64,000 nucleotides of DNA, taken from positions 46,457,087-46,521,086 of the forward strand of contig JAJLRJ010000005.1 of the NCBI GenBank assembly GCA_024195265.1, in the 5' to 3' direction. The notes below the pieces were generated by a model. The model saw nothing but the letters and a program-made list of their open reading frames with translations, was not told where the DNA came from and searched no databases. Source of the stretch: Dendrophyllia cribrosa. Its lineage: Eukaryota > Cnidaria > Anthozoa > Scleractinia > Dendrophylliidae. Positions 32,293-40,701 of the stretch are shown in pieces; position 1 is the first letter of the stretch, and the number at the start of each line of letters is the position of its first letter. A program made the translations under genes and the position numbers.

Positions 32293-33032
32293 TTTTTTTT
32301 TGCTCCCATACCTATAGTATTTGAGGGCCAGTTTCCATAAAATGGTGGCGGATAATAAGGCATCATCATTCCAGGTTTAGGTGAAACTGTTAATCCAGAT
32401 GCTTTCTTTTTTGGTACACTTAAACCCTTTCCTGTTAATGCATTCAACAACATTGGAATACCAATAGATGCTAGGAGCGTCCCCAAAAAACCACCTCTTT
32501 GCTTTTGTGATGGTTGAATGAATACTTGTCCTCCATTTTGAATAGCAGCTAAAATGTCTTGTTTTTGTTTTTTAGTTAAAAGGTGTTTATACTTAATCAA
32601 TTGCTGTATTTTTGAATCTGGTATTAAGAAACCACCAGATTGAATACCTTTTCCAAAAATTTTATCTATTCCCAAAGATCCGAGAGCAGATAAAGCCCCA
32701 GTAGCTAAAGCTGGTACCGCTTTTGATGCTAATTTGGTGGCCATTGGAAGCATTTTTGTCCCAAGTGAAATTAAACTAGACCATAAAGAACCGCCATATT
32801 TAACTGATTTTCTAATCTGTGTTTTTGAAATCTTGATATCTACACCAACTCCATTTTTTATCGCTTTTTTGATTTTATTTATCTGTGTTTTAGTTAAATT
32901 CAGTCCATCGCTTCCCATCAACTCATTTTTAGCTAATCGAATTGTTATTGGTGAATTTGTTTCATATGCTTTTGCTAATTTTTGTTTTTGTCCTTGAGAT
33001 AATTTCACACCATATTCATAATAAGTTGTCAT
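32196..33032 (-). CDS. X-like structural/core protein (Polinton conserved protein)
   Basis: 278 residues. The N-terminal half holds three related LSxxQ/LTKTQ modules (VKLSQGQKQKLAKAY, LNLTKTQINKIKKAI, IKISKTQIRK) and a fourth later (LLTKKQKQDILAAI). Two Ala/Gly-rich hydrophobic segments follow (about residues 93-118 and GGFLGTLLASIGIPMLLNAL at about 180-200), then a basic tail (KKKVKTKTKKGEG). The layout resembles the X/mu core precursors of adenoviruses and adintoviruses, with GGF steps that look like protease sites. A DNA-core or membrane-active virion role is inferred. The upstream box is TATATAACAT. Confidence 0.6.
   Translation of the reverse strand: MTTYYEYGVKLSQGQKQKLAKAYETNSPITIRLAKNELMGSDGLNLTKTQINKIKKAIKNGVGVDIKISKTQIRKSVKYGGSLWSSLISLGTKMLPMATKLASKAVPALATGALSALGSLGIDKIFGKGIQSGGFLIPDSKIQQLIKYKHLLTKKQKQDILAAIQNGGQVFIQPSQKQRGGFLGTLLASIGIPMLLNALTGKGLSVPKKKASGLTVSPKPGMMMPYYPPPFYGNWPSNTIGMGAKKKVKTKTKKGEGLLLGKNSPFTKLGIPILGDIL
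32289..32303 (-). promoter_or_regulatory. Candidate -1 slippage site, X-like protein to protease
   Basis: On the minus strand GCA AAA AAA AAA GTC: ten A in the zero frame of the X-like gene, so A AAA AAA is correctly phased for a -1 slip into the protease frame. The zero-frame stop lies about 95 nt downstream, so the two frames overlap over 32196-32292. A10 could also cause RNA polymerase slippage. Confidence 0.55.
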
Positions 33033-33121
33033 ATTTTGTATATAATATATGTTATATAATTTTGATAATTACAAAACATGTTTAATTGAAAAACTATAAA
33101 TATTGTAACAACATAATTAAT

Positions 33122-34432
33122 TTATGCTTTAATAAGTAGTTTACCACTGCTTGTGTATAATTCGATCTCTTTTTCATGAAGAACAAGAGCATTCAAAGTA
33201 TAGTTAGTTGCATTTACACCATTAAGTTCATATCGAAAAGTTAATGATACAACAGAATCTTTTGTGTCTTCCTCTTGATTTCTTAGGTCGAAATAAATCA
33301 TTCCAAACAAATTTCTGAAATTACTTCTATCAATTAATGACCCACTAAGAAAGTCATTGTAAGCAGAACTATAGCTCATAAGTGTTCTGTATAATCTACT
33401 CTCTTCATTAGCTGACAATTCAAGTTGAGGATAATATATGCTATTATTCATTTCAAGCTGAACTTTACTGAAAACTCTGTTATTTGCACCTATACTGAAT
33501 GTCTTGAATGTAAATATATTAGCTTCTTGATTATTATATGAAGCTGTTGGATTCACCCATAGAAAAACATGTCTTGGTCTTCTTATACCTGTACTAATTC
33601 TGAAAAATGAACTCACAGCCGCAGTTTGATTTATTTCATAATGCTCTCTCAAGTATATCCAAGTTTTTGGTTTCAGATAGTTTTCCAGATATTGACGCAT
33701 ACCACTACCATTGAAAATAAGTTTAGGGCACCATAATCTGAATTTAGTCATCAAAACTTTTGAATCAGGAGCAGCATTGCTACGAAATATAATATTGTTA
33801 TCATTTTCCAATCGGATTAAAATGTTCATTTTTATATTTGGATGAAGATTCTTTTTGAATGCAGCAAAATACGAATATATATTCAATGGGATAGATATTT
33901 TGTTCTCACTGCCTGCGTCTGTAAGAATTTTTCGCGTCGCGAATCCTTGGTTGTACAATGCTTGAGCTGTTCTTGGTTCAGATGTTCCAGTCGAAGTATC
34001 TAAATAAAAGAAATTGTCTTTAGCAACTGTATTGGCATATTCTTTAGTGTATTTTAAAAGTGATAGAACGTTCGATGATTCATTGGCTTTTGTGTTGTTA
34101 TATACACTTATACCATTACATTCAACTTGTATTTCTCTGATGAAGGTGTTACCGTTTGTTGTTGTACAAAATAAATTTCCATTTCCCACTCCGGCGCCGA
34201 TACCAGCTCCATCTTGATCTTGATCTAACTGAAGAAGCTTGAAATTGACTTCAATATATGCATTATACCAGTCTATTGGGTTAGCCTCTGAGCTATTATC
34301 TATTACAAACATGTAATTATCTTTTGTTTGTCGATTATTTGCCCCAATATTAGCATTCAAAGGTGTTTGTAAATCATAATATGCATATTCATATCTTTTA
34401 ACAAATTCTGGACTTCGAAAATTTCCGTTCAT
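33122..34432 (-). CDS. MCP: Major capsid protein (double jelly-roll)
   Basis: 436 residues from the ATG at 34432. An open extension to 34531 would overlap the next gene and lacks a promoter box, so I reject it. The sequence is beta-rich with Polinton capsid hallmarks: an early FRSPEFVKRYEYAYYDLQTP, then a charged NPIDWYNAYIEV, PLNIYSYFAAFKK, KFRLWCPKL, and an Asn/Phe-rich C-terminal barrel ending with ATNYTLNALVLHEKEIEL. Trimers of such proteins form the icosahedral faces of the virion. TATCTAAACTAAT lies 21 nt before the ATG. The protein is complete with no stop. Confidence 0.88.
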   Translation of the reverse strand: MNGNFRSPEFVKRYEYAYYDLQTPLNANIGANNRQTKDNYMFVIDNSSEANPIDWYNAYIEVNFKLLQLDQDQDGAGIGAGVGNGNLFCTTTNGNTFIREIQVECNGISVYNNTKANESSNVLSLLKYTKEYANTVAKDNFFYLDTSTGTSEPRTAQALYNQGFATRKILTDAGSENKISIPLNIYSYFAAFKKNLHPNIKMNILIRLENDNNIIFRSNAAPDSKVLMTKFRLWCPKLIFNGSGMRQYLENYLKPKTWIYLREHYEINQTAAVSSFFRISTGIRRPRHVFLWVNPTASYNNQEANIFTFKTFSIGANNRVFSKVQLEMNNSIYYPQLELSANEESRLYRTLMSYSSAYNDFLSGSLIDRSNFRNLFGMIYFDLRNQEEDTKDSVVSLTFRYELNGVNATNYTLNALVLHEKEIELYTSSGKLLIKA

Positions 34433-34440
34433 ATATATTA

Positions 34441-34453
34441 TTAGTTTAGATAA
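34441..34453 (-). promoter_or_regulatory. TATCTA promoter box, major capsid gene
   Basis: TATCTAAACTAAT followed by AATATAT, 21 nt before the ATG at 34432; supports this start. Confidence 0.6.
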
Positions 34454-34460
34454 AAAATCA

Positions 34461-34832
34461 TTATAATAGTAAATCATTATAAACATCTTTAATATATTGA
34501 TATTTGTCAGTATCTTGAGCCTGTTGCTCATTTTCTTTTTGTAAAAGTTTGATTATTTCATCACCTTTTGTTTCATTCGTTATTTTTGGCTCGTTTGTTT
34601 TATCACTAAATTTATTGTAAATTTTGTCACCAATAAGCTGACCTGTTTTTTCACCTATTTTTTCCGACCCCTTTTCTATCAACTTTTCAGCACCCTTTTT
34701 AGCAAGTTGTTTAGCTGTTTTGCTTGCAAGTTTTGAAGCTATCTTACTTCCAACATTTTTGAAAACATCAAATATTCCTTCACCTTGAATAATGTAATCT
34801 CCAGTATCTGGATCTCTTTCTCTTCGTTCCAT
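34461..34832 (-). CDS. Amphipathic-helix protein, probable membrane-active virion component
   Basis: 123 residues. After an acidic start (RDPDTGDYIIQGEGIFDVF), residues about 17-75 form a long amphipathic, Lys/Ala-rich helix (VGSKIASKLASKTAKQLAKK, then EKTGQLIGDKIYNKF). The tail is acidic and Gln-rich. A glycine-anchored amphipathic helix next to the capsid gene recalls adenovirus pVI or the melittin-like proteins of adintoviruses, which loosen membranes. That role is inferred from composition and position. Confidence 0.6.
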   Translation of the reverse strand: MERRERDPDTGDYIIQGEGIFDVFKNVGSKIASKLASKTAKQLAKKGAEKLIEKGSEKIGEKTGQLIGDKIYNKFSDKTNEPKITNETKGDEIIKLLQKENEQQAQDTDKYQYIKDVYNDLLL

Positions 34833-34854
34833 CTATATAGTGAGTGTATATAAA

Positions 34855-35616
34855 TTAAGCTTCTTTTATCACAACGGTTAAAGATATATCAATTCCATTT
34901 AAGTCAACCTCCCTGTTTTCGTCGTCTGTGATATAAAAAGTAACTTCAGATAGTACTTTTGTATTTATTTTATTCCAAAGATAATTCATTGGTTGTATTT
35001 CAAATGGTAGAGATCTTGTTTTTGTATTCGTTGAGAAGGTAAAAAGCACGTCTGATAACCTTCCTGAAACGATTGAATTACTTAGTAGAGAAGTTCTTAT
35101 GTATAAGTTATCAATACTGTTGCTGATATTAGGAAATTGGGGTCCATAAGAACTCACTTTCAATATCCCTGTTTTATCGAAACCCAGTAAATCTGCAAAG
35201 TTTCCGCTATTCTTGAAATCAATCCAATAGTTTTCATCCAACTTTATGAAAACCTTATATGTTGTAAGGTCAAATAATATATCAATTCCATAAGTCTCCT
35301 TTTGCGTGAGTTTTCCAATTTTATTGTGAATATATTGATTTATATCATCATAGTCATAAATACCTGGTGGTAATGTTATTGTTTGCCAAGAAGTGCCTTT
35401 GTTTTTTGAGATCTTTAATTGGTTGTTATAATATTCTGGTCGTATGTTATGCCAACTTGCAGTCATACTGAGATGATCTAATGCCATATAGTATTGTTTG
35501 TTGTCATCTAAAATTAATTCAGGAATGAACTTTATAGTGAAATTACCTGGTTTATTATTTTGGTTTTGTTTTTTAGCATCTATTGATTTGAAAACTAAAA
35601 CTCTATTTACATCCAT
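34855..35616 (-). CDS. Minor capsid (penton-like, single jelly-roll) protein
   Basis: 253 residues, beta-rich and soluble. Typical features are the start VLVFKSIDAKKQNQNNKPGN, FIPELILDDNKQYYMALDHL, PPGIYDYDDINQYI, GFDKTG and the late LPFEIQPMNYLWNKIN with a final beta strand VDLNGIDISLTVVI. In Polintons this gene fits the penton at capsid vertices, where the fibre would attach. It sits between the 368-residue protein and the amphipathic protein, in the usual morphogenetic cluster. The upstream box TATATAAGCAT is a one-mismatch variant. Confidence 0.78.
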   Translation of the reverse strand: MDVNRVLVFKSIDAKKQNQNNKPGNFTIKFIPELILDDNKQYYMALDHLSMTASWHNIRPEYYNNQLKISKNKGTSWQTITLPPGIYDYDDINQYIHNKIGKLTQKETYGIDILFDLTTYKVFIKLDENYWIDFKNSGNFADLLGFDKTGILKVSSYGPQFPNISNSIDNLYIRTSLLSNSIVSGRLSDVLFTFSTNTKTRSLPFEIQPMNYLWNKINTKVLSEVTFYITDDENREVDLNGIDISLTVVIKEA

Positions 35617-35620
35617 TATA

Positions 35621-36727
35621 TTATATGCTTATATATTTATTGTATAATTTCTCATGCATTGTTCTGTCAATAGCCCCTATTTTCATTAATTCATCATTGA
35701 TTTGTGATAAGTCATTTCGCAACACTGGACTATTGTTTCCAGCTACCATTGAACCAATTATTATTTTCATGCGATCAGCCAATTGCTTTGGATCTTGATA
35801 ATACATAACACTTGATCCAATCATTCTGGACTTACCAGATGATTTGTGTGGTCCAATATTACTGAGCATATTAAGATCGTTAAAAATCTTTACAGCATTC
35901 AGACTGTAGTTTGTTTTGGGATTATATCTTTTAGTTAGCATATTTATGAGTGATTTATCAGCATCAGCTTCATAAACCAATTTACCACCATGATATGCAT
36001 TCAGCTTCATTTCATTCATCAATTTTGAGACATCAATAAGAAGGCCACCATATTGATTACCATTTATTTTGAAAGCATTTCTTTTTGGTTGTTTATATAT
36101 TCGAATACCCTCACCTTTTTGTCTATACTCAAACGACTTTAATACGTCTGAGATCGTATCCCTATATTTTCGAAGAACGCCTATTTCATTAGTATATTCC
36201 GCCTTAACTTCTCCACTCTTGCCCTTTTTATTTCTGCCCAAGTCCATTGCTAATTCGGCAGGTTTTTTCTTTTCTTCCAATAATTTTTGGGGAGACAATG
36301 ATAATAATTGTGAGGGCATTGTCAAATTGTTTTTGTTTAAAACAATTTTATCATCTTTATTAAATCGGTTATCAATATTAAAATATGTCGGATCTTTTCT
36401 TGATTTTTGTTCTGGTTGGTAATCTATTTGGGGTAGCTCATGTTGTAATGTTATTATGTCTTTATTCGATTCAATTATATCCTGAAATCCCTTTGTTAAA
36501 GCTAATTGATTTCCCCGTAGTTGTTCAATTAGTTGATCCTGTTTCTCATCTGTTTTTTTCTGTTTTTCAATCAATGGCTCTCGTAATGTCTTAAAATAAT
36601 CACTCATTACAATATCACGCCCTCCTTCCTTATTTTTTATTTCATTTTTTGATTCAGTAACTGCTTTGACAATTTTATAGCTATCATATTCTGAATCAGC
36701 ATATTTTTTAATTCTGTCAATATTCAT
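35621..36727 (-). CDS. Conserved Polinton protein with a C-terminal globular domain, unknown function
   Basis: 368 residues from the ATG at 36727, placed just after TATTTTATATA; the 24-codon extension upstream is rejected because it runs through the promoter. Residues about 20-100 are a coiled coil rich in Lys/Glu/Gln. A linker with PSQLLSLSPQKLLEEKKK follows. The C-terminal half (from about residue 195) holds YGGLLIDVSKLMNEMKLNAY, MLTKRYNPKTNYSLNAVKIF and LSNIGPHKSSGKSRMIGSS, a domain I associate with Polinton virion-cluster genes. Function unknown; a scaffold or internal virion protein is possible. It is divergent from the ATPase with 133 bp between them. Confidence 0.65.
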   Translation of the reverse strand: MNIDRIKKYADSEYDSYKIVKAVTESKNEIKNKEGGRDIVMSDYFKTLREPLIEKQKKTDEKQDQLIEQLRGNQLALTKGFQDIIESNKDIITLQHELPQIDYQPEQKSRKDPTYFNIDNRFNKDDKIVLNKNNLTMPSQLLSLSPQKLLEEKKKPAELAMDLGRNKKGKSGEVKAEYTNEIGVLRKYRDTISDVLKSFEYRQKGEGIRIYKQPKRNAFKINGNQYGGLLIDVSKLMNEMKLNAYHGGKLVYEADADKSLINMLTKRYNPKTNYSLNAVKIFNDLNMLSNIGPHKSSGKSRMIGSSVMYYQDPKQLADRMKIIIGSMVAGNNSPVLRNDLSQINDELMKIGAIDRTMHEKLYNKYISI

Positions 36728-36860
36728 TATATAAAATATGTTACATAATTTATCTGTCGAAATGACACTTATCTTTAAAAATATGTGTAAAAACAACACT
36801 TATATTTATAAATATGTGTGAAAACAACACTTATATTTATTATCTAACATATTTTATATA
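36728..36860. promoter_or_regulatory. Divergent promoter region at the strand switch
   Basis: 133 AT-rich bp with near mirror-image ends: both ATGs follow AACATATTTTATATA. TATCTAACAT is at 36841-36850 for the ATPase and TATGTAACAT on the minus strand at 36738-36747 for the leftward gene, both 20 nt from the ATG. Between them AAAACAACACTTATATTTAT occurs twice. Confidence 0.7.
36841..36850 (+). promoter_or_regulatory. TATCTA promoter box, packaging ATPase
   Basis: TATCTAACAT followed by ATTTTATATA, 20 nt before the ATG at 36861. Confidence 0.6.
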
Positions 36861-37496
36861 ATGAAAATTCCGAATTACGATACAAATAGAAATGGTGTAT
36901 CAAAAAAAAGATTAAACAATTTTTTAGACGAAGATTTTAGAATGATTATTACAGGACAAAGTCGATGTGGAAAGACAAATGCTCTTATGCATATGTTAAG
37001 ATCACCACTGATGTATTATGATAAGATATATTTATACACACCAAATCATCATCAGGAAAAAATACAAGATCTACAAACATTGATGAATAAAATATCTGAT
37101 AAGGTTGGTTATCCTGTATTAGAAATTGGATCATCTGATGATATTAAAGACACTTCAGAATATCCCAACAACAACCGTAAAATTGTCATTTTTGATGATC
37201 TAATTAATGCGCCTGATAAAATACAAAATAAAATTGCCAACAACTTCACAGATGGACGCCATCATAAGATAAGCCCAATTTATTTAAGCCAGAGTTACTA
37301 TGATATTCCGCAGAAACTTAGATTAAACTGCAGTCATATGATGTTGTACCCACCTACTACCAAAAACCATTTGAATCTCATTGCCAAAGAAAACTTAATA
37401 GACCCTGGTTTGTTCAATAAATTAGGACCCTATGAATTTCTGTTTGTGGACAAAGAAAATAAAAGTGTGAAGAAGAATTTTGATGAAATAATCTAA
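36861..37496 (+). CDS. ATP: FtsK/HerA-type genome-packaging ATPase
   Basis: 211 residues. Walker A GQSRCGKT (32-39), Walker B KIVIFDDL (107-113), then a sensor-like ISPIYLSQSYYDIP where the Gln is typical of the family. The length matches A32-like packaging ATPases of Polintons and large DNA viruses, which pump the genome into the capsid. It starts the rightward cluster, and its promoter is shared with the leftward structural genes. Complete and apparently functional. Confidence 0.93.
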   Translation: MKIPNYDTNRNGVSKKRLNNFLDEDFRMIITGQSRCGKTNALMHMLRSPLMYYDKIYLYTPNHHQEKIQDLQTLMNKISDKVGYPVLEIGSSDDIKDTSEYPNNNRKIVIFDDLINAPDKIQNKIANNFTDGRHHKISPIYLSQSYYDIPQKLRLNCSHMMLYPPTTKNHLNLIAKENLIDPGLFNKLGPYEFLFVDKENKSVKKNFDEII

Positions 37497-37499
37497 TGT
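37490..37499 (+). promoter_or_regulatory. TCTA promoter box, fibre gene
   Basis: AATCTAATGT overlapping the ATPase stop region, 25 nt before the ATG at 37515, followed by AATATCATAATATAG. Confidence 0.5.
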
Positions 37500-37514
37500 A
37501 ATATCATAATATAG

Positions 37515-39668
37515 ATGGGCATATTTAATAACCTTAAGAAATTCACAAATATTGACATTTCTGAATATATTAGAATCATTAGCCAAAAAATTCAAGCAAG
37601 TAGTGGACTCAAGTTGGATTCAAACAATAACTATGATATGCAGAATAAAAAGCTTGTCAATCTAAAGGAAGGGGGTAATGACAGAGATGCAATTACCAAG
37701 CATCAATTAGATGTTGGATTACTAACTAAACCAGGTAAATATGAAGTATTATTGTTGAATGGCGAAAATCACATGACGGGAGATCTTGATTTAAGAGGAA
37801 ATAAATTAATTCTTCCTGGTGAAATTGATATGGATCAAAAACTGATCACAAATATGGATACGGATGAAAACAATGATCTCAGTGCTGTGAATATGATAAC
37901 TCTTAAAAATTATAGTAATAAAAAAGCTAATATTACAGATGCATATATGAAAAACAAAAGAATAGTATTGACTGATCACTTAGATGCTGATTATCATGCT
38001 TTATTAAACATTCAAGCAGGTGGGGATAATGATGCTTTCCCTTTTTACCATGGGAAGACACATTTTTTAAATTATGACGGTCAACAATATGATGCGAAGA
38101 ATAAGAAAATCATAAATATCAACACAGATGAAAACCAAGATCTTTCAGCTGTGAATATGATAACTCTAAAAAAATATCATCCCGATGTTCCTGATCACAC
38201 TCGTGAAGTTACTAAAAACATTGATTTGAAAGAACTTTTTAATATTGTTAAGTCGAAACAACAGACATACTTGGATTTAGCTGCAAATTACAACAATCTC
38301 GTTAGTTACAACGACGTGAAAAACATTTTTCTTTCTCGTAAAGAAATGCTTTCTATGGAAACTGGTCTTGATATGAATAAAAATACGATCTTCAATGTAA
38401 AAGATCCAATAGCAATTGATCACGCTACAAATAAAGGATATGTTGACACAAAAACTGGTGATAACAACACAAGAATAAATCAAAATACGAATGCAATAAA
38501 TAATTTAGAAACACTCAAACTTGATAAAACTATTTCCAGCGATCTTGATATGGGAGATAAAAAGATTGTTAATCTAGCAACTCCTGAACCAAATGAGAAT
38601 GACGCTGCTATAAATGTTTCATTCTTCAACACCGAACTCAATGATTCCAATACAAACTTGTACACACGAATAACGGATGATTATAAGAGTTATGTAAACA
38701 AGTCACATATAAATACCTCTACAGCTAAAAAAGATGTTTTTAGATACATGATGGAAGATGTTAATCAGAGCTCGTCGGAGAGTAATATTGTTGTTAATGG
38801 TATTATCGATTTTGTATCCAGTCCACACAAAATTAACAAGAAAGCCTATGATATAACTCTTACGACAGACAATAACGATGACTTCGCGTCAAGGATAGGT
38901 TTTAATGCACTAAATCTTTCTCAAGGTGAGTACACTATGGTGATTGAGTTTTTCGTTCCAGATAAAGCTTATATTAGTTCAACAACTGTCAGTGTTGTAT
39001 CAACAGTCATTAATATTGGGCAGCAAACTACAAAGATATTTAACACTGAAGGATATACGAAAAGCATTGTTCATTTACACAAATGGCAGGTCTCTCCACC
39101 TGAATATATAATGATAGATCTTCATGGAAGAATAACAAAAGGGAATACAAAGAAAGCACATCTAATCGTTTATGGTGTTAAAGGACATGTTTCGAGTGTC
39201 GATCCAGATGTATTTGATACTGTTTTTGTAATTGAAAATGGAAAAATGGTTATGGAGACTGATATTGATTTAAATGGTAGAAACATAATTGGTTTACCTA
39301 TAAAGAAACAAAAATTCATATTTTTAGGCAATTATATGAAAAATAAGAACACTAATGATATCATATTCAACGGCTCATCATCATTTATTGCGGTAACTAA
39401 TTTGAAAATAGTAAAATTATGGTTGATAATATTGGACGATAAACCGCCTGAAGGATACAAAAAAATGGTTATATTAATCGGTAACTATTCATTTGGACCC
39501 CAAAATTGGAATAAAGCATCGAATAAAATTTATTACACTTTCAATATAGCGTCATCAGTTATCAATTTCAATGAAGATACAGTTGTACGAATCAAATTAA
39601 TATCAATTGATCATATTACATATGCACCTTATAATTGCCATATCAGTGTACTTTTTGAAGAGTTTTAA
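37515..39668 (+). CDS. Fibre-like attachment protein with phage-tail-fibre-type repeats
   Basis: 717 residues. Residues about 30-370 contain at least six copies of a phage tail-fibre motif of the form (M/D)DMxNKKIxNLxxPxxxxDAxxxxyv: YDMQNKKLVNLKEGGNDRDA, IDMDQKLITNMDTDENNDLS, YDAKNKKIININTDENQDLS, LDMNKNTIFNVKDPIAIDHA, LDMGDKKIVNLATPEPNEND, and IDLNGRNIIGLP near the end. These make trimeric beta-helical shafts in phages. The C-terminal half is beta-rich and could be a receptor head. It lies directly after the packaging ATPase and has an AATCTAATG box 25 nt before the ATG. A virion-spike role is inferred from the motif and from the penton gene in the element. Confidence 0.72.
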   Translation: MGIFNNLKKFTNIDISEYIRIISQKIQASSGLKLDSNNNYDMQNKKLVNLKEGGNDRDAITKHQLDVGLLTKPGKYEVLLLNGENHMTGDLDLRGNKLILPGEIDMDQKLITNMDTDENNDLSAVNMITLKNYSNKKANITDAYMKNKRIVLTDHLDADYHALLNIQAGGDNDAFPFYHGKTHFLNYDGQQYDAKNKKIININTDENQDLSAVNMITLKKYHPDVPDHTREVTKNIDLKELFNIVKSKQQTYLDLAANYNNLVSYNDVKNIFLSRKEMLSMETGLDMNKNTIFNVKDPIAIDHATNKGYVDTKTGDNNTRINQNTNAINNLETLKLDKTISSDLDMGDKKIVNLATPEPNENDAAINVSFFNTELNDSNTNLYTRITDDYKSYVNKSHINTSTAKKDVFRYMMEDVNQSSSESNIVVNGIIDFVSSPHKINKKAYDITLTTDNNDDFASRIGFNALNLSQGEYTMVIEFFVPDKAYISSTTVSVVSTVINIGQQTTKIFNTEGYTKSIVHLHKWQVSPPEYIMIDLHGRITKGNTKKAHLIVYGVKGHVSSVDPDVFDTVFVIENGKMVMETDIDLNGRNIIGLPIKKQKFIFLGNYMKNKNTNDIIFNGSSSFIAVTNLKIVKLWLIILDDKPPEGYKKMVILIGNYSFGPQNWNKASNKIYYTFNIASSVINFNEDTVVRIKLISIDHITYAPYNCHISVLFEEF

Positions 39669-39676
39669 TATATAAT

Positions 39677-39686
39677 TATCTAATAT
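39677..39686 (+). promoter_or_regulatory. TATCTA promoter box, 133-residue gene
   Basis: TATCTAATAT followed by ATTGATATATATAA, 24 nt before the ATG at 39701. Confidence 0.6.
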
Positions 39687-39700
39687 ATTGATATATATAA

Positions 39701-40102
39701 ATGTCAATTCTTGCACAGTCAATTAATTTTTGTAATAAATTTTTCACAACCCAAAAAAACCTACATCCTAATACTAAAGATGAAATATTAAAATCGGCTT
39801 TAATATATCAATTTTTGTACGTTAACTATTTGAATAAGCCAATATCATTTAACCAAATATTAGAAAAACACTCTGACATTGGATTAATAGGACCAGGTTC
39901 TTGTACTCTAAATACCAAATACCAATTTTTAATTAAACATGCTATTTTTCATGATGCATTTGGAAGATTTTACAATGACTATGAAAAGGGGCCTGGATAC
40001 ACATATTGCTGCCTTTCAATACCGAAGAAATTAAAAAGATCTCCAATAATGGGTCAAATCTCTGGATTATTATATTGCCTCATTTCAAATCCTAAAATTT
40101 AA
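39701..40102 (+). CDS. Hypothetical 133-residue protein
   Basis: Mixed alpha/beta composition with five scattered Cys, no signal peptide and no membrane segment. GLIGPGSCTLNTKYQFL and FYNDYEKGPGYTYCCL are the most distinctive parts. It has a perfect TATCTAATAT box 24 nt before the ATG and sits 32 bp after the fibre stop, so it is probably a real gene. Family not recognised. Confidence 0.5.
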   Translation: MSILAQSINFCNKFFTTQKNLHPNTKDEILKSALIYQFLYVNYLNKPISFNQILEKHSDIGLIGPGSCTLNTKYQFLIKHAIFHDAFGRFYNDYEKGPGYTYCCLSIPKKLKRSPIMGQISGLLYCLISNPKI

Positions 40103-40109
40103 TTATTAT

Positions 40110-40119
40110 TATCCAAATA
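40110..40119 (+). promoter_or_regulatory. TATCTA-like promoter box, two-membrane-helix gene
   Basis: TATCCAAATA (one mismatch), 20 nt before the ATG at 40130, followed by TATAATATAA. Confidence 0.5.
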
Positions 40120-40129
40120 TATAATATAA

Positions 40130-40618
40130 ATGACTGAAACAGACATCTTCAATTTTAATCATATTGATAAAAGCATCAGCAAAGAAAAACTATCTGAAAT
40201 CAAAGCATTATATCGATTTTATCACAAGCGTTTTTGGTGCTATAAGAAGGCTTTCAAATATTTCAAGAGATTGAATTTAGCTATTAATTTATCATCAGTT
40301 TCTTTAATATCCATTGGTACAATAGCTGGTTCAATAACATTGAACCCTGTTATTTTAGGAGTAATTAGTGGTAGTGGTTTATTGATTAAGACATACAGCG
40401 AAATTAAAAACTATAAAAGAAAAATAGAAATGTCTAAATTTGCATACACAACATATGAGAAGGTACTCGTTGATTTACGGTCTTTTTTAAGAGGAATGCA
40501 ATTTAACCATATCAATTTTATCAATAATATGAGGTTGCTAGACGAAACGATAATTGATCTTTGTACTCTTGATGAAAAATTTGAGAAACAATATGATAAA
40601 AAATTCACTTCCGAGTAA
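40130..40618 (+). CDS. Two-membrane-helix protein, SLATT-like layout
   Basis: 162 residues: an N-terminal soluble helix (about 15-45, rich in K/Y/F), two hydrophobic segments (about 49-68 and 72-88) joined by a short TLNPV turn, then a long charged helix (about 90-155). This order matches SLATT/DUF4231 pore-like modules, which are linked to immunity and toxin systems in bacteria, but I see no sequence motif that proves it. Possible roles are virion membrane protein, lysis or pore factor, or superinfection control. The box TATCCAAATA (one mismatch) lies 20 nt before the ATG. Confidence 0.5.
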   Translation: MTETDIFNFNHIDKSISKEKLSEIKALYRFYHKRFWCYKKAFKYFKRLNLAINLSSVSLISIGTIAGSITLNPVILGVISGSGLLIKTYSEIKNYKRKIEMSKFAYTTYEKVLVDLRSFLRGMQFNHINFINNMRLLDETIIDLCTLDEKFEKQYDKKFTSE

Positions 40619-40701
40619 ACTTTTAGAGTAAATTTTACTAACAAACTTTTCATTCAATAACTCATTCATAGGGAAAACCCCCTTTGCATGACGATATTGG
40701 A

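Noticed and set aside
34433..34531. 33-codon N-terminal extension of the major capsid protein
   Set aside because: It overlaps the neighbouring gene and the TATCTA box, and has no capsid homology. The start at 34432 fits the other genes.
36728..36799. 24-codon extension of the 368-residue protein
   Set aside because: It runs through the divergent promoter; the ATG at 36727 follows TATTTTATATA like other genes of the element.
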